From the NCBI RefSeq assembly GCF_006363815.1, contig NZ_RRYT01000012.1, forward strand, positions 50,933 to 114,932: a DNA stretch of 64,000 bases. The letters are read 5' to 3'. The stretch comes from Thermomonospora catenispora. Its GTDB lineage: Bacteria > Actinomycetota > Actinomycetes > Streptosporangiales > Streptosporangiaceae. Position numbers and translations under genes: made by a program. The notes below the pieces were generated by a model, which was given only the letters and a program-made list of their open reading frames with translations, was not told the DNA's origin and made no database searches. Each line of letters opens with the position of its first letter. The first letter of the stretch is position 1. Shown piece by piece: positions 35,408 to 43,122 of this stretch.

Positions 35408-36316
35408 TCAGACCGGGAGGTGGTACAGCAGGAAGGGGGTCACCGCGATGACGGCGGCGGAGGTCAAGGCGGCGACGCGCGCGGCGGGGCCGGCGGGCTC
35501 GGGCTCCAGCAGACGGCGGACGCGGGCCAGCACGGCGGGCTGGTCGAGGGAGGCCGCCGCCAGGGCGCCGGAGGGGGCGGCCACCGGGCGCGCGGCGGCG
35601 AACCGCAGCAGGGCGGTGGCCAGCTCGCGCGGCGGGCGGTGCCGCCTGGCGCGGTCGTCGGCGGCCATCTCGATCAGCAGCTCGACCGCGTCCAGGCACC
35701 GGCCGACCAGGCCGATCTGCGGGAAGACCTGGCGGAGCGAGGCGAACGGCAGCAGCACCAGGTCGTGGCGCTCGCGGGCGTGGGCCCGCTCGTGGGCCAG
35801 CACGGCGGCCAGCTCGGCGTCGTCCAGCAGCGCCAGCGTGCCGGCGCTGACCACGACCTTGGAGGAGCGGACGCCGGGCACGCAGTACGCCGCCGCGGCC
35901 GGATGGTCCAGCACCAGGGTGCCGGGGACCTCGGCGCTCCGGCTGGCGACCAGGGCCAGCAGGGCGCGGTGGCGGCGGCGGGCGCGGTCGATGCGGACGA
36001 TCGCATGCGCCAGCATGGCCAGCAGCACGACCGCCAGCCCGACCCCGGTCAGCAGCGCGGCCAGATGCGTGGCGTCCAGCCGGGAGGCGCCGTCGGCGAG
36101 CATCGCCGGGACGCCGCCGGTGATGCCTTCGCCGTAGGGCAGGACGGCGTAACCGACCAGTGCGCCGATGGTGGCCACGCCCCACGCCAGGCCGAGGGCC
36201 TGCCACAGGGCGATGCCCGCCCGCGGCATCCGCCACGGCCAGCGGGCCTTGGACAGCAGGTGCGCGCCGCCCACCGTGCCGACGGCGATCAGGGCGAGCA
36301 GCGCGGTGCTCGTCAT
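35408..36316 (-). CDS. M56 family membrane metallopeptidase (BlaR1-like)
   Basis: The 302-residue integral membrane protease has N-terminal membrane helices (about residues 5-20, 36-60, 88-108), a cytosolic loop and a zinc peptidase domain with the motif AVLAHERAHARERHD (HExxH about residue 173) and a downstream ELLIEMAADDRA glutamate, then a C-terminal membrane helix. It lacks the extracellular penicillin-binding sensor of BlaR1. M56 proteins of this size typically cleave the BlaI-type repressor encoded beside them. It overlaps blaI by four bases. Signal unknown. Confidence 0.9.
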   Translation of the reverse strand: MTSTALLALIAVGTVGGAHLLSKARWPWRMPRAGIALWQALGLAWGVATIGALVGYAVLPYGEGITGGVPAMLADGASRLDATHLAALLTGVGLAVVLLAMLAHAIVRIDRARRRHRALLALVASRSAEVPGTLVLDHPAAAAYCVPGVRSSKVVVSAGTLALLDDAELAAVLAHERAHARERHDLVLLPFASLRQVFPQIGLVGRCLDAVELLIEMAADDRARRHRPPRELATALLRFAAARPVAAPSGALAAASLDQPAVLARVRRLLEPEPAGPAARVAALTSAAVIAVTPFLLYHLPV

Positions 36317-36723
36317 CCGCCGGACTCCGTTCTGTGCCGGTCGCCGTCGCCGGAGGCGGCCGTCAGCTCGTCGAGGACCTGGCGCAGGACCGCCACCTCG
36401 TCCTCGGAGACCGAACGGACGAAGTGCGCCAGCGCGGCGTCGCGGTCGCCGGTCTGGTCCAGGGCGCCCAGCATCAGCTCGGCCACATAGCTCTCACGGC
36501 TGGCGGTCGGACGGTAGCGCCAGGCGCGCCCGTCGCGTTCACGGGTCAGGAAGCCCTTCTTGGCCAACCGGTCCAGCACCGTCATCACGGTGGTGTGCGC
36601 GAGGTCTCGTTCCCCGGCCAGCGCGCGGCTGACGTCTCGCGCGGTGGCCGCGCCCTCTCCGGCGTCCTCCCGCGCCCACAGAATCTCCATGACGGTGCGC
36701 TCGAGCTCTCCCAAACCCTTCAC
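36313..36723 (-). CDS. blaI: BlaI/MecI/CopY family repressor
   Basis: The 136-residue protein has the BlaI winged helix (LGELERTVMEILWAREDAGEGAATARDVSRAL, LAHTTVMTVLDRLAKKGFLTRERDGRAWRYRPTASRE) and a C-terminal dimerisation helix. The proteolytic-cleavage region lies after the wing as in BlaI. The companion M56 protease overlaps its 3' end. Just upstream, between blaI and cydA, are two strong TACTAC-type palindromes, so it should repress its own operon and cydAB. The name blaI marks the family, not beta-lactamase control; no beta-lactamase is nearby. Confidence 0.92.
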   Translation of the reverse strand: MKGLGELERTVMEILWAREDAGEGAATARDVSRALAGERDLAHTTVMTVLDRLAKKGFLTRERDGRAWRYRPTASRESYVAELMLGALDQTGDRDAALAHFVRSVSEDEVAVLRQVLDELTAASGDGDRHRTESGG

Positions 36724-36763
36724 GCCCTCGAGGGTACCGGCCTGAGAGAAAGGTCACCACGGT

Positions 36764-36805
36764 GGGTAGTACTACCCGATTAAGTACTACAGCTCGTAGT
36801 ACTAC
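36764..36805. promoter_or_regulatory. BlaI-type operators between blaI and cydA
   Basis: The first is a perfect palindrome GGGTAGTACTACCC (36764-36777). The second is GTACTAC-AGCTC-GTAGTAC (36784-36802), a perfect inverted repeat, followed by another TACTAC. The TACTAC/GTAGTA core is the known BlaI recognition element of M. tuberculosis and staphylococci. The sites end ten bases before the cydA ATG. Confidence 0.85.
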
Positions 36806-36815
36806 GATCCGTCGT

Positions 36816-38180
36816 ATGGAGACGTTCGCGATCCTGGCCGACGCCGCCACGCTGGCGGACTTCGCCGCGGCGCGCCAGCAGATGGCGTTCACCCTCGGCT
36901 TCCACATCATCCTGGCCAGCATCGGGATCGGCCTGCCCGCGATCACCCTGCTCGCCGAGTGGCGCGCGCTGCGCACCGGCGACGAGGTCTACGCCGAGCT
37001 GGCCCGACGCTGGATGAAGGCCGCCGGGGTGCTGTTCGCCGTCGGCGCGGTGTCCGGCACGGTGCTGTCGTTCGAGATGGGCACCCTGTGGCCGGGCTTC
37101 ATGGACACCTACGGCCAGGTGTTCGGCGCCGCCTTCGCCATGGAGGGCATCGCCTTCTTCATCGAGGCGATCTTCATGGGCATCTACCTGTACGGGTGGG
37201 ACCGGCTGCCGCCCAGGACGCACTTCCTCACCGGCATCCCGGTGGTGATCGCCGGGCTGATGTCGGCCTCGTTCGTGGTCACCGTCAACGCCTGGATGAA
37301 CAACCCCCGCGGCTTCACCCTGGTGGACGGCGAGGTCACCGAGGTCGACCCGATCGCCGCCATGCTCAACCCCAACACCCCCGTCCAGGCCGCCCACCTG
37401 ATCCTGGCGTCGCTGATGGTGTGCGGCTTCACGGTGGCGTCGGTGTACGCGGTGGCGCTGCTGCGCGACCACCGGCGCGGACGTCCGCTGGACCCCTACC
37501 ACCGGCGGGGATTCGCGATCCCCTTCACGCTGGGGGCGATCTGCGCCCCGCTGCAGGTGCTGGTGGGCGACTGGGCGGTCCGGCACGTGCACGAGCACCA
37601 GCCGATCAAGTTCGCCGCCATGGAGGGCATCGAGCACACCGGAGGCGGCCAGCCGTTCAAGTTCGCGATCTTCGAGATCCCCGGCGCGCTGTCGCTGATG
37701 ACGACGTTCGACGTGAACGGGGTGCTGCGCGGCCTGGACTCCTTCCCGGTCGGCGAGCGGCCGCCCGCCGAGGTGGTCCGGATCGGGTTCGAGCTGATGA
37801 TCGCGATCGGGGTGGCGCTGCTGGCGCTGGCGGCCTGGTGGGCGCTGGCCTGGTGGCGGCACCGCAAGGGGCGCCGGGACCTGCCGTACCGGCCGTGGTT
37901 CCTGCGGATCGCGGCGCCGGCCGGGGTCGCCGCCATGGTCGCCATGGAGGCCGGCTGGACGACCACGGAGGTCGGCCGGCAGCCGTGGATCGTGTACGGG
38001 GTCATGCGCACCGAGGAGGCCGTCAACCCCTCCCCCGGCCTGCGGTTCGGGCTGTACGCGGTGCTGGCGGTGTACGCGGTGCTGACCGTCGCGACGATCA
38101 GCGTGCTGCGGCGGATGCGGCGGCGGCCCGAGCGGGCCCAGGAGCGGCCCCGTCCCAGGGAAGTGGAGGTCGTCGGATGA
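36816..38180 (+). CDS. cydA: cytochrome bd ubiquinol oxidase subunit I
   Basis: The 454-residue membrane subunit carries hemes b558, b595 and d and the quinol site. It has the N-terminal RQQMAFTLGFHIILASIGIGLP with heme-ligand His30, GAVSGTVLSFEMGTLWPGFM, FAMEGIAFFIEAIFMGIYLYGW, the MNNPRGF segment, and the GRQPWIVYGVMRTEEAV signature near the C-terminus. The Q-loop is short, as in actinobacterial CydA. About nine membrane helices are expected. ATG 36816 lies ten bases after the BlaI operators, with no ribosome binding site, suggesting a leaderless or very short leader transcript. It overlaps cydB by four bases. Confidence 0.96.
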   Translation: METFAILADAATLADFAAARQQMAFTLGFHIILASIGIGLPAITLLAEWRALRTGDEVYAELARRWMKAAGVLFAVGAVSGTVLSFEMGTLWPGFMDTYGQVFGAAFAMEGIAFFIEAIFMGIYLYGWDRLPPRTHFLTGIPVVIAGLMSASFVVTVNAWMNNPRGFTLVDGEVTEVDPIAAMLNPNTPVQAAHLILASLMVCGFTVASVYAVALLRDHRRGRPLDPYHRRGFAIPFTLGAICAPLQVLVGDWAVRHVHEHQPIKFAAMEGIEHTGGGQPFKFAIFEIPGALSLMTTFDVNGVLRGLDSFPVGERPPAEVVRIGFELMIAIGVALLALAAWWALAWWRHRKGRRDLPYRPWFLRIAAPAGVAAMVAMEAGWTTTEVGRQPWIVYGVMRTEEAVNPSPGLRFGLYAVLAVYAVLTVATISVLRRMRRRPERAQERPRPREVEVVG

Positions 38181-39070
38181 GCTACCCCGACATCGCGCTC
38201 GGCCTGATCCTGCTGGGGCTGTCGGCGTACCTGCTGTTCGGCGGGGCGGACTTCGGCGCGGGGCTGTGGCACCTGCTGGCCCGCCACCGGCGGGACCGCG
38301 AGGTCATCGAGCACGCCATGGGCCCCGTCTGGGAGGCCAACCACGTCTGGCTGATCTTCGTCATGGTGATGACGTGGACGGCGTTCCCCCCGGTGTTCGC
38401 CGACGTGATGTCCGCGCACTGGGTCCCGCTGTCGCTGGCGGCGCTGGGCATCGTGGCGCGCGGCAGCGCGTTCGTGTTCGCCAAGGCCGCGCCCAGCCGG
38501 GCGTATGCGTGGGTCTTCGGGATCTCCTCGGTGCTCACGCCGTACTGCATGGGGGCGGTCGCCGCGGTGATCGCCACCGGCGGGTCGAGCTGGCTGAGCC
38601 CCGCCGGGGCGTACGGCGGAGCGCTCACCACCGGGCTGTGCGCCTATCTGGCCGCCGTCTACCTGACCTGGGACGGCCGCCGGCTGGACCGGGCCGACTC
38701 GGCGGAACGGTTCCGCGCCTGCGCGCTGGTCTCGGGGACGGTCGTGGGGCTGATCGCCCTGCCCGGGGCGTTGACCCTCGGCGTGGGGTCGCCGCTGATC
38801 ACCGCCTCGGCGCTGGCGGGCGTGGTGTCGCTGGCGCTGCTGCTGCTGCGCCGTTTCCTGGCGGTGCGGGTCACCGCCGCCCTGGCCGTCGCGACCGTGC
38901 TGTGGGGCGCCGCCGGCCTGGCCGACCTGGACCTGCACGCGGTCGCCGCCCACGACGCCGTCCTGCAGATCGTCCTGGCCGCCCTGGGAGTCGGCACGCT
39001 GATCCTGGTCCCCTCCATGATCTGGCTGTTCGTCCTCTTCCAGCGGGCCCCCGAGCGGCCCGCGGCGTGA
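38177..39070 (+). CDS. cydB: cytochrome bd ubiquinol oxidase subunit II
   Basis: The 297-residue membrane subunit starts YPDIALGLILLGLSAYLLFGGADFGAGLWHLL, the CydB signature, followed by MGPVWEANHVWLIFVMVMTWTAFPPVF and GSAFVFAKAAPSRAYAWVFGISSVLTPYCMGAVAA. Eight or so membrane helices are expected. It is shorter than E. coli CydB (379 residues), mostly through a smaller C-terminal part. ATG overlaps the cydA stop by four bases. No cydC or cydD follows, so heme/thiol assembly functions must be elsewhere. Confidence 0.95.
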   Translation: MSYPDIALGLILLGLSAYLLFGGADFGAGLWHLLARHRRDREVIEHAMGPVWEANHVWLIFVMVMTWTAFPPVFADVMSAHWVPLSLAALGIVARGSAFVFAKAAPSRAYAWVFGISSVLTPYCMGAVAAVIATGGSSWLSPAGAYGGALTTGLCAYLAAVYLTWDGRRLDRADSAERFRACALVSGTVVGLIALPGALTLGVGSPLITASALAGVVSLALLLLRRFLAVRVTAALAVATVLWGAAGLADLDLHAVAAHDAVLQIVLAALGVGTLILVPSMIWLFVLFQRAPERPAA

Positions 39071-39110
39071 GAGGCCGACCGCACGATCCCGCGGTCGCAT
39101 CGCGCGTTTT

Positions 39111-39136
39111 CTGAGTCGGCTTCCGAGCCGACTCAG
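39111..39136. terminator. cydAB terminator hairpin
   Basis: CTGAGTCGGCT (39111-39121) pairs perfectly with AGCCGACTCAG (39126-39136) around a four-base loop, 40 bases after the cydB stop. No U tract follows. Confidence 0.85.
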
Positions 39137-39442
39137 GCGGGCCGGTCCGACGGCCGGCCGGGCGTCGGACCGGCACATCCGCCCCTTCCGGGCGCGGTTG
39201 TCCGAGTGAGAACAAGCGCTTAACGAAGCTTGACCCCCACCCCCTACACAGCCAGGAATTCCGGACTAGCCTCATAAGAGTTGATTTTTTAGTACAGCGC
39301 CATGTCGGACCCCGCCGCTTGGAGCGCGATTCGGTCGCCCCGAGCGCCCATGGCCAGAAAAGCGCATTTCAGATGCGCGCCCAGATGCGCGCCTTGCAGC
39401 CGACAGACCGCATCTTGAGATCCATCGAGTCAGGAGATCCTG
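39137..39442. other. leader and promoter region of the small secreted protein
   Basis: About 300 bases. Between 39210 and 39310 the sequence is clearly AT-richer than its surroundings (for example TTGATTTTTTAGTA at 39281-39294), fitting a promoter region, but no unambiguous -35/-10 pair was found. A long leader (over 100 bases) with GATGCGC repeats runs to the ribosome binding site AGGAG at 39432. Confidence 0.45.
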
Positions 39443-39736
39443 ATGAGAAAGCACATGATCACGGTCGGCTTGGCCTCTGCCGCCCTCGGCGGCGGGCTGC
39501 TGGCGGCCCCGTCCGCTCTGGCCCAGGAAACCTCCGCCTCCGGCGCCAACCGCGCGGTCGCCCCGGTCGCCGTCCAGGTCGACCAGAGCAGCACCGTCCG
39601 CAAGGACCGTCCGCGCTACAAGCGGGTCTGCAAGATCCGCTTCGTCAAGCGCTATGACGGCTGGCGTCACAAGTACGTCAAGCGGATCCAAATTCGCTGC
39701 TTCTATGTGAAGCGGGGCGGCTTCTACCGCTACTGA
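39443..39736 (+). CDS. small secreted cationic protein
   Basis: The 97-residue protein has a signal peptide (residues 1-27: basic MRKH, hydrophobic core, LAAPSALAQ with an Ala-x-Ala cleavage site). The mature part, about 70 residues, is short and very basic. Its C-terminal 45 residues are dense in Lys, Arg, Tyr and Phe with two cysteines (VCKIRFVKRY and IRCFYVKRG) that may form a disulfide; it ends GGFYRY. ATG follows AGGAG by six bases. No family is recognised. Its charge suggests binding to cell-wall polymers, nucleic acid or membranes; antimicrobial activity is only a possibility. Confidence 0.8.
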   Translation: MRKHMITVGLASAALGGGLLAAPSALAQETSASGANRAVAPVAVQVDQSSTVRKDRPRYKRVCKIRFVKRYDGWRHKYVKRIQIRCFYVKRGGFYRY

Positions 39737-39810
39737 CCCCTTCGCGAAAGGTCCCTATCAGTCATCGCGCGAACGCCTTCCTTCGGAGCGCCGACGCGCA
39801 ATGACACCGC

Positions 39811-39838
39811 AAAAGGTCGTCGCACCCGGCGGCCTTTT
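39811..39838. terminator. bidirectional terminator
   Basis: AAAAGGTCG (39811-39819) pairs with CGGCCTTTT (39830-39838) with one G-T wobble around a ten-base loop. It has a T run on one side and an A run on the other, so it should act for both the secreted-protein gene and the convergent marR gene. Confidence 0.85.
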
Positions 39839-39855
39839 GTCATTCTCCCGTCAGA

Positions 39856-40308
39856 TCACTCGCCGGCGGACAACTCCCGCTCGTAGACCTGCAGGGTTTC
39901 GATGAACATCCGGCGCTGCTCGGGGGTGAGCGGCTCCACCGCCCTGCTCCAGGCGCGGACGCCCTTGGCCAACCAGGCGTTGACGGCGTCCTGGTGGGCC
40001 GGAGCGATGCTCACGATGGTGCGCCGCCGGTCGCTATCGTCCTCACGGCGCTCCACCACGCCTTTACGGCTCAGCTCACTGACCATCAGGCTCACCGTGG
40101 TCGGCGCCACCTCCAGCCGTTCGGCCAGCCCGGTCACCGTCAGCGGCCCGTCGAAGATCAGATACGACAGCAGCGACAGATGCCGGGGGGCCAGGTCCAG
40201 CGACCGCAGCGTCTCCGGCACCGGAGTCCGCTTGAGCCGTCCCACCACCCGCGGCATCAGCAGCAACAGCGTCCGCACGGCCTCCGGCACGCTCGGGCCC
40301 GTTGACAT
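39856..40308 (-). CDS. MarR family transcriptional regulator
   Basis: The 150-residue protein has a MarR winged helix with LSLLSYLIFDGPLTVTGLAERLEVAPTTVSLMVSELSRKGVVERREDDSDRRRTIVSIAP (about residues 43-103), the DxRR wing, and helices at both ends for dimerisation. It is divergent from the nitroreductase-hemerythrin gene over an unusually AT-rich palindrome, so it most likely represses that gene and itself. The effector is unknown; oxidants or aromatic compounds are typical. Confidence 0.92.
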   Translation of the reverse strand: MSTGPSVPEAVRTLLLLMPRVVGRLKRTPVPETLRSLDLAPRHLSLLSYLIFDGPLTVTGLAERLEVAPTTVSLMVSELSRKGVVERREDDSDRRRTIVSIAPAHQDAVNAWLAKGVRAWSRAVEPLTPEQRRMFIETLQVYERELSAGE

Positions 40309-40311
40309 ACC

Positions 40312-40340
40312 TTTAACTCCAAAATATTTTTAAGTTCAAA
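40312..40340. promoter_or_regulatory. AT-rich palindromic operator
   Basis: TTTAACT at the left and AGTTCAAA at the right flank CCAAAATATTTTTA. The arms are complementary apart from one inserted base, and the centre is almost all A/T, striking in this genome. It lies directly before the marR start and 33 bases before the nitroreductase start. Confidence 0.75.
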
Positions 40341-40373
40341 GCAGATGCTGTCTCGCCGGAAGGGTATCCCTTC

Positions 40374-41255
40374 ATGTCCGATTGGAACACGTCGATCATC
40401 GAAGAGTTCCGAGCCAACGGCGGCAAGGTCGGCGGCCCGTTCGAGGGGGCCGCGCTGGTGCTGCTCACCACCACCGGGGCCCGCACCGGCCGCCCGCACA
40501 CCACGCCCGCCATGTACGTGCGCGACGGCGCCCGGATCCTGGTGTCGGCCTCGAACGCCGGGGCCGACCGGCACCCCGCCTGGTTCCACAACCTGGTGGC
40601 GAACCCCCGGGTCACCGTGGAGATCGGCCACGGCGGCGACATCGAGACCTACACCGCCGTGGCCGACGTCCTCGAAGGCCGGGAGCGCGACCTGATGTAC
40701 GCCCGCTTCTGCGAGATGGCCGCTCGGTTCGCCGAGTACCAGGCCAAGACCGACCGGGTGATCCCGGTGGTCGCCCTGTACCGGGTCGACCCGGGCCGCG
40801 CCCAGGCGATCGGCGACCATCTGGTCCGCGTCCACGACAAGCTGCGCCGGGAGATGGCCGACCTGCTCGCCGAGGTCGACCCCCATTTGGCCGATCCCGC
40901 CGGGGATCCCGTCGAGAATCTCGCCGGGAGGGCCCGGCCCGCGTTCACCGACCAGCTCCGCGACCGGTGCGTCGACGTGTGCCACGCCCTGCACGGCCAT
41001 CACGACAAGGAGGTCGCCAGAGCCTTCCCTCTGCTGGAGCAGCGTTTCCCTGGCATCACCCCCGCCCTTGAGCAATTCCACCGCGAGCACAAGGCGCTGA
41101 ACGAGATCCGCCTGCGTGTCCAGGAGGCCCTGGCCCGGCTGGGCACCACGGACCCCGCCACGGTGCGGTCGGAGCTGGAGCAGCTCTCCGCCGAGATGAA
41201 CGCCCACTTCGACCGCGAGGAACGCCGTCTGGTCGCCGCGCTCAACGCCTTGTGA
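40374..41255 (+). CDS. F420-type nitroreductase fused to a hemerythrin domain
   Basis: The 293-residue protein joins two domains. Residues 1-140 resemble DDN-type deazaflavin-dependent nitroreductases (GGPFEGAALVLLTTTGARTGRPHTTPAMYV, ASNAGADRHPAWFHNLVANPRVTVEIG), which use F420H2 to reduce quinones and nitro compounds. Residues 145-293 form a hemerythrin-like helical bundle with candidate di-iron ligands His149 or His154, His207/His209, Glu213, His236, His239, His278 and Glu282. The gene is divergent from marR across an AT-rich operator. A redox- or oxygen-responsive detoxifying role fits, but neither cofactor is proven here. Confidence 0.88.
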   Translation: MSDWNTSIIEEFRANGGKVGGPFEGAALVLLTTTGARTGRPHTTPAMYVRDGARILVSASNAGADRHPAWFHNLVANPRVTVEIGHGGDIETYTAVADVLEGRERDLMYARFCEMAARFAEYQAKTDRVIPVVALYRVDPGRAQAIGDHLVRVHDKLRREMADLLAEVDPHLADPAGDPVENLAGRARPAFTDQLRDRCVDVCHALHGHHDKEVARAFPLLEQRFPGITPALEQFHREHKALNEIRLRVQEALARLGTTDPATVRSELEQLSAEMNAHFDREERRLVAALNAL

Positions 41256-41262
41256 CGCGGGC

Positions 41263-41574
41263 TCAGTCCACCCCGCACAGCCGCAGCGCCGCCGTGACGA
41301 CCGCCGCCGCGATCACCACCACCGGGAACGGCGCTCCCCGCACCGCCGCGATCCCCGCCGTCGTCACGCCCAGCACCCTGGCCCATCCGGCGAACGCCCC
41401 GCCCTCGGTGAGGGTCGAGACGGCCGCCAGCGCCACCAGCAGCACCGTCGCGGTCGCCGCCAGGGTCCGTTCCGCCCCGCCGGGGAGGCGCACCCGGCCC
41501 CGCAGCAGCGGCCCCGCCGCCCGGAACGCATACGTCCCCGCCGCCAGCACCGCCACGGCCCACACCGGCATCAT
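41263..41574 (-). CDS. azlD: branched-chain amino acid exporter small subunit AzlD
   Basis: The 103-residue membrane protein has four hydrophobic helices (VWAVAVLAAGTYAFRAAGPLL, TATVLLVALAAVSTL, RVLGVTTAGIAAV, VVVIAAAVVTAALRL). The TYAFRAAGPLL pattern, Arg in helix 1, is the AzlD signature (usually TYLxRxxP). It overlaps azlC by four bases (ATGA). AzlCD exports branched-chain amino acids or analogues such as 4-azaleucine. Confidence 0.9.
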   Translation of the reverse strand: MMPVWAVAVLAAGTYAFRAAGPLLRGRVRLPGGAERTLAATATVLLVALAAVSTLTEGGAFAGWARVLGVTTAGIAAVRGAPFPVVVIAAAVVTAALRLCGVD

Positions 41575-42251
41575 CGTCGCCTCCCCTCGGCGACGCGCCA
41601 TCCGGCCGCCCCGGCGAGGGCCGCGAGGACGGGCAGGCCCGCGGGCAGGAACGGGGCGGCGGCGACCGCGATCACGGCGCCCAGCAGCGCCGGGACACAG
41701 GCGTCGCGGTTCCTCAGGGCGGGCAGGACCAGGGCCAGCAGGACGGCGGGAAAGGCGGCGTCCAGCCCCAGGGCGCCGGGGTCGCCGAGGCTCCGCCCGG
41801 CGAGGGCGCCGACCGCCACGGCGGCGTTCCAGCTGACGAACAGGCAGGCCCCGCACAGCCAGAAGACGACGCGACGGCGGTCGGCGTCGGCCTGGCGCAG
41901 GGTGAACGCCACGGCCTCGTCCGTCACCAGATGGGCGCCGGTCAGCCGGGTGAGACGGCGCCCGCCCAGCGTCTCGGCGACCGCGAAGCCGAACGGCAGC
42001 AGCCGGGCGTTCAGCACCAGGCCGGCCGTCACGGCGGCGGCCGGCCCGCCCCCGGACAGCACGACGCCGACCGCGGCGAACTGGGCGCCGCCGGCGAACA
42101 CCAGCAGGGACATCGCGATCGGCGCCCACGGGTCCAGCCCGCCGGACACGGCGATGGCCCCGAACGACGCGCCCACCAGAGCGTCGGCGAGGCAGACCAG
42201 GGCGATGTCCCGGACCGTGCCGCGATCTGGTGTTCGCCACAGCGAACTCAT
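41571..42251 (-). CDS. azlC: branched-chain amino acid exporter large subunit AzlC
   Basis: From ATG 42251 the protein has 226 residues and seven to eight membrane helices. ALVGASFGAIAVSGGLDPWAPIAMSLLVFAGGAQFAAVGVVLSGG, with the FAGGAQFA motif, and NARLLPFGFAVAE are AzlC/YgaZ signatures. Upstream starts at 42257 and 42272 are possible. It is translated with azlD and divergent from an XRE-cupin regulator, the common control of AzlCD operons. Confidence 0.92.
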   Translation of the reverse strand: MSSLWRTPDRGTVRDIALVCLADALVGASFGAIAVSGGLDPWAPIAMSLLVFAGGAQFAAVGVVLSGGGPAAAVTAGLVLNARLLPFGFAVAETLGGRRLTRLTGAHLVTDEAVAFTLRQADADRRRVVFWLCGACLFVSWNAAVAVGALAGRSLGDPGALGLDAAFPAVLLALVLPALRNRDACVPALLGAVIAVAAAPFLPAGLPVLAALAGAAGWRVAEGRRR

Positions 42252-42319
42252 GTCCATTAAAATGAACGACACCGTGCATGTTCGTCAAATCGAACGATCG
42301 GATTGGTAGAGCGAACACC

Positions 42320-42883
42320 ATGACCGGCACTCCGAGCGGCCCGCCGCTCGACCTGATCGCCGCCGCGATCCGCCGCGAGCGCGAGCGGGCCGGGCTGTCC
42401 CTCACCGAGCTGGCCCGGCGGTCGGGCCTGGCCAAGTCCACGCTGTCGCAGCTGGAGTCGGGCTCCGGCAACCCCAGCGTCGAGACGCTGTGGGCGCTGA
42501 GCGTCGCGCTCGACATCCCGGTCAGCCGGCTGATCGACCCGCCCCGCCCCGAGGTCCGGGTGATCCGCGCCGGGGAGGGGCCGGCGGTCCGCTCCGAGCG
42601 GGCGGGCTACACCGCGACCCTGCTGGCCTCCTGTCCCCCGGGCGCCCGGCGCGACGTCTACCGGATCGACGCCCGGCCCGGCGAGGCCCGCGAGTCCCGA
42701 CCGCACCAGCCGGGGACCGTCGAGCACCTGATCGTCGGCACCGGCCGGGCGCTGGCCGGACCGGCCGACGAGCCCGTCGAGCTGGGGCCGGGCGACTACA
42801 TCGCCTACCCGGGGGACGTCGCGCACGTCTTCCGGGCGCTCGCCCCAGGCACCATGGCCGTGATCGTCATGGAGCACCGCTGA
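42320..42883 (+). CDS. XRE family regulator with C-terminal cupin
   Basis: The 187-residue protein has an XRE helix-turn-helix (residues 12-66: RRERERAGLSLTELARRSGLAKSTLSQLESGSGNPSVETLWALSVALDIPVSRLI) and a cupin domain (about 75-185) with VEHLIVGTGRALAGPADEPVELGPGDYIAYPGDVAHVFRAL. Proteins of this type bind amino-acid or polyamine effectors in the cupin. Its position, divergent from azlCD, suggests it controls the exporter. ATG 42320 is taken because the 42278 reading adds residues unlike the family; the intergenic DNA carries several GAACGA/TTCGTC-type repeats that may be operators. Confidence 0.9.
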   Translation: MTGTPSGPPLDLIAAAIRRERERAGLSLTELARRSGLAKSTLSQLESGSGNPSVETLWALSVALDIPVSRLIDPPRPEVRVIRAGEGPAVRSERAGYTATLLASCPPGARRDVYRIDARPGEARESRPHQPGTVEHLIVGTGRALAGPADEPVELGPGDYIAYPGDVAHVFRALAPGTMAVIVMEHR

Positions 42884-43122
42884 CCGGCGGCCGCCCGGGC
42901 CGTGTGAGCCCCCTCCCGCAGACCGGTCCGCGTCGGGCGACCGCGCCCCCGCGCGAAGGACCCGCGCGAGGGACCCGCGCACGGGCCGGGCCGGCCGTCC
43001 GCCGCGCGGCTCGGAGGCGGCGCGCCGCGAGCACGTTTCACCCGGGCGGTATCGAGCACGATCGTGATGCCGCGCCACGGCGACACGGCGCGGCGACCGA
43101 CGCCACGATCCGCGGGGGCGCC
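42884..43122. other. intergenic region without a recognised feature
   Basis: About 240 GC-rich bases between the cupin regulator and the VOC gene on the same strand. Repeats of GACCCGCGC and a possible GC-rich hairpin occur, but no gene, clear promoter or terminator is supported. Confidence 0.35.

Noticed and set aside
39241..39295. ECF-sigma promoter resembling GGAAT-N18-GTT
   Set aside because: GGAAT and GTTG are present but 20 bases apart rather than 18, so the match is not good enough.
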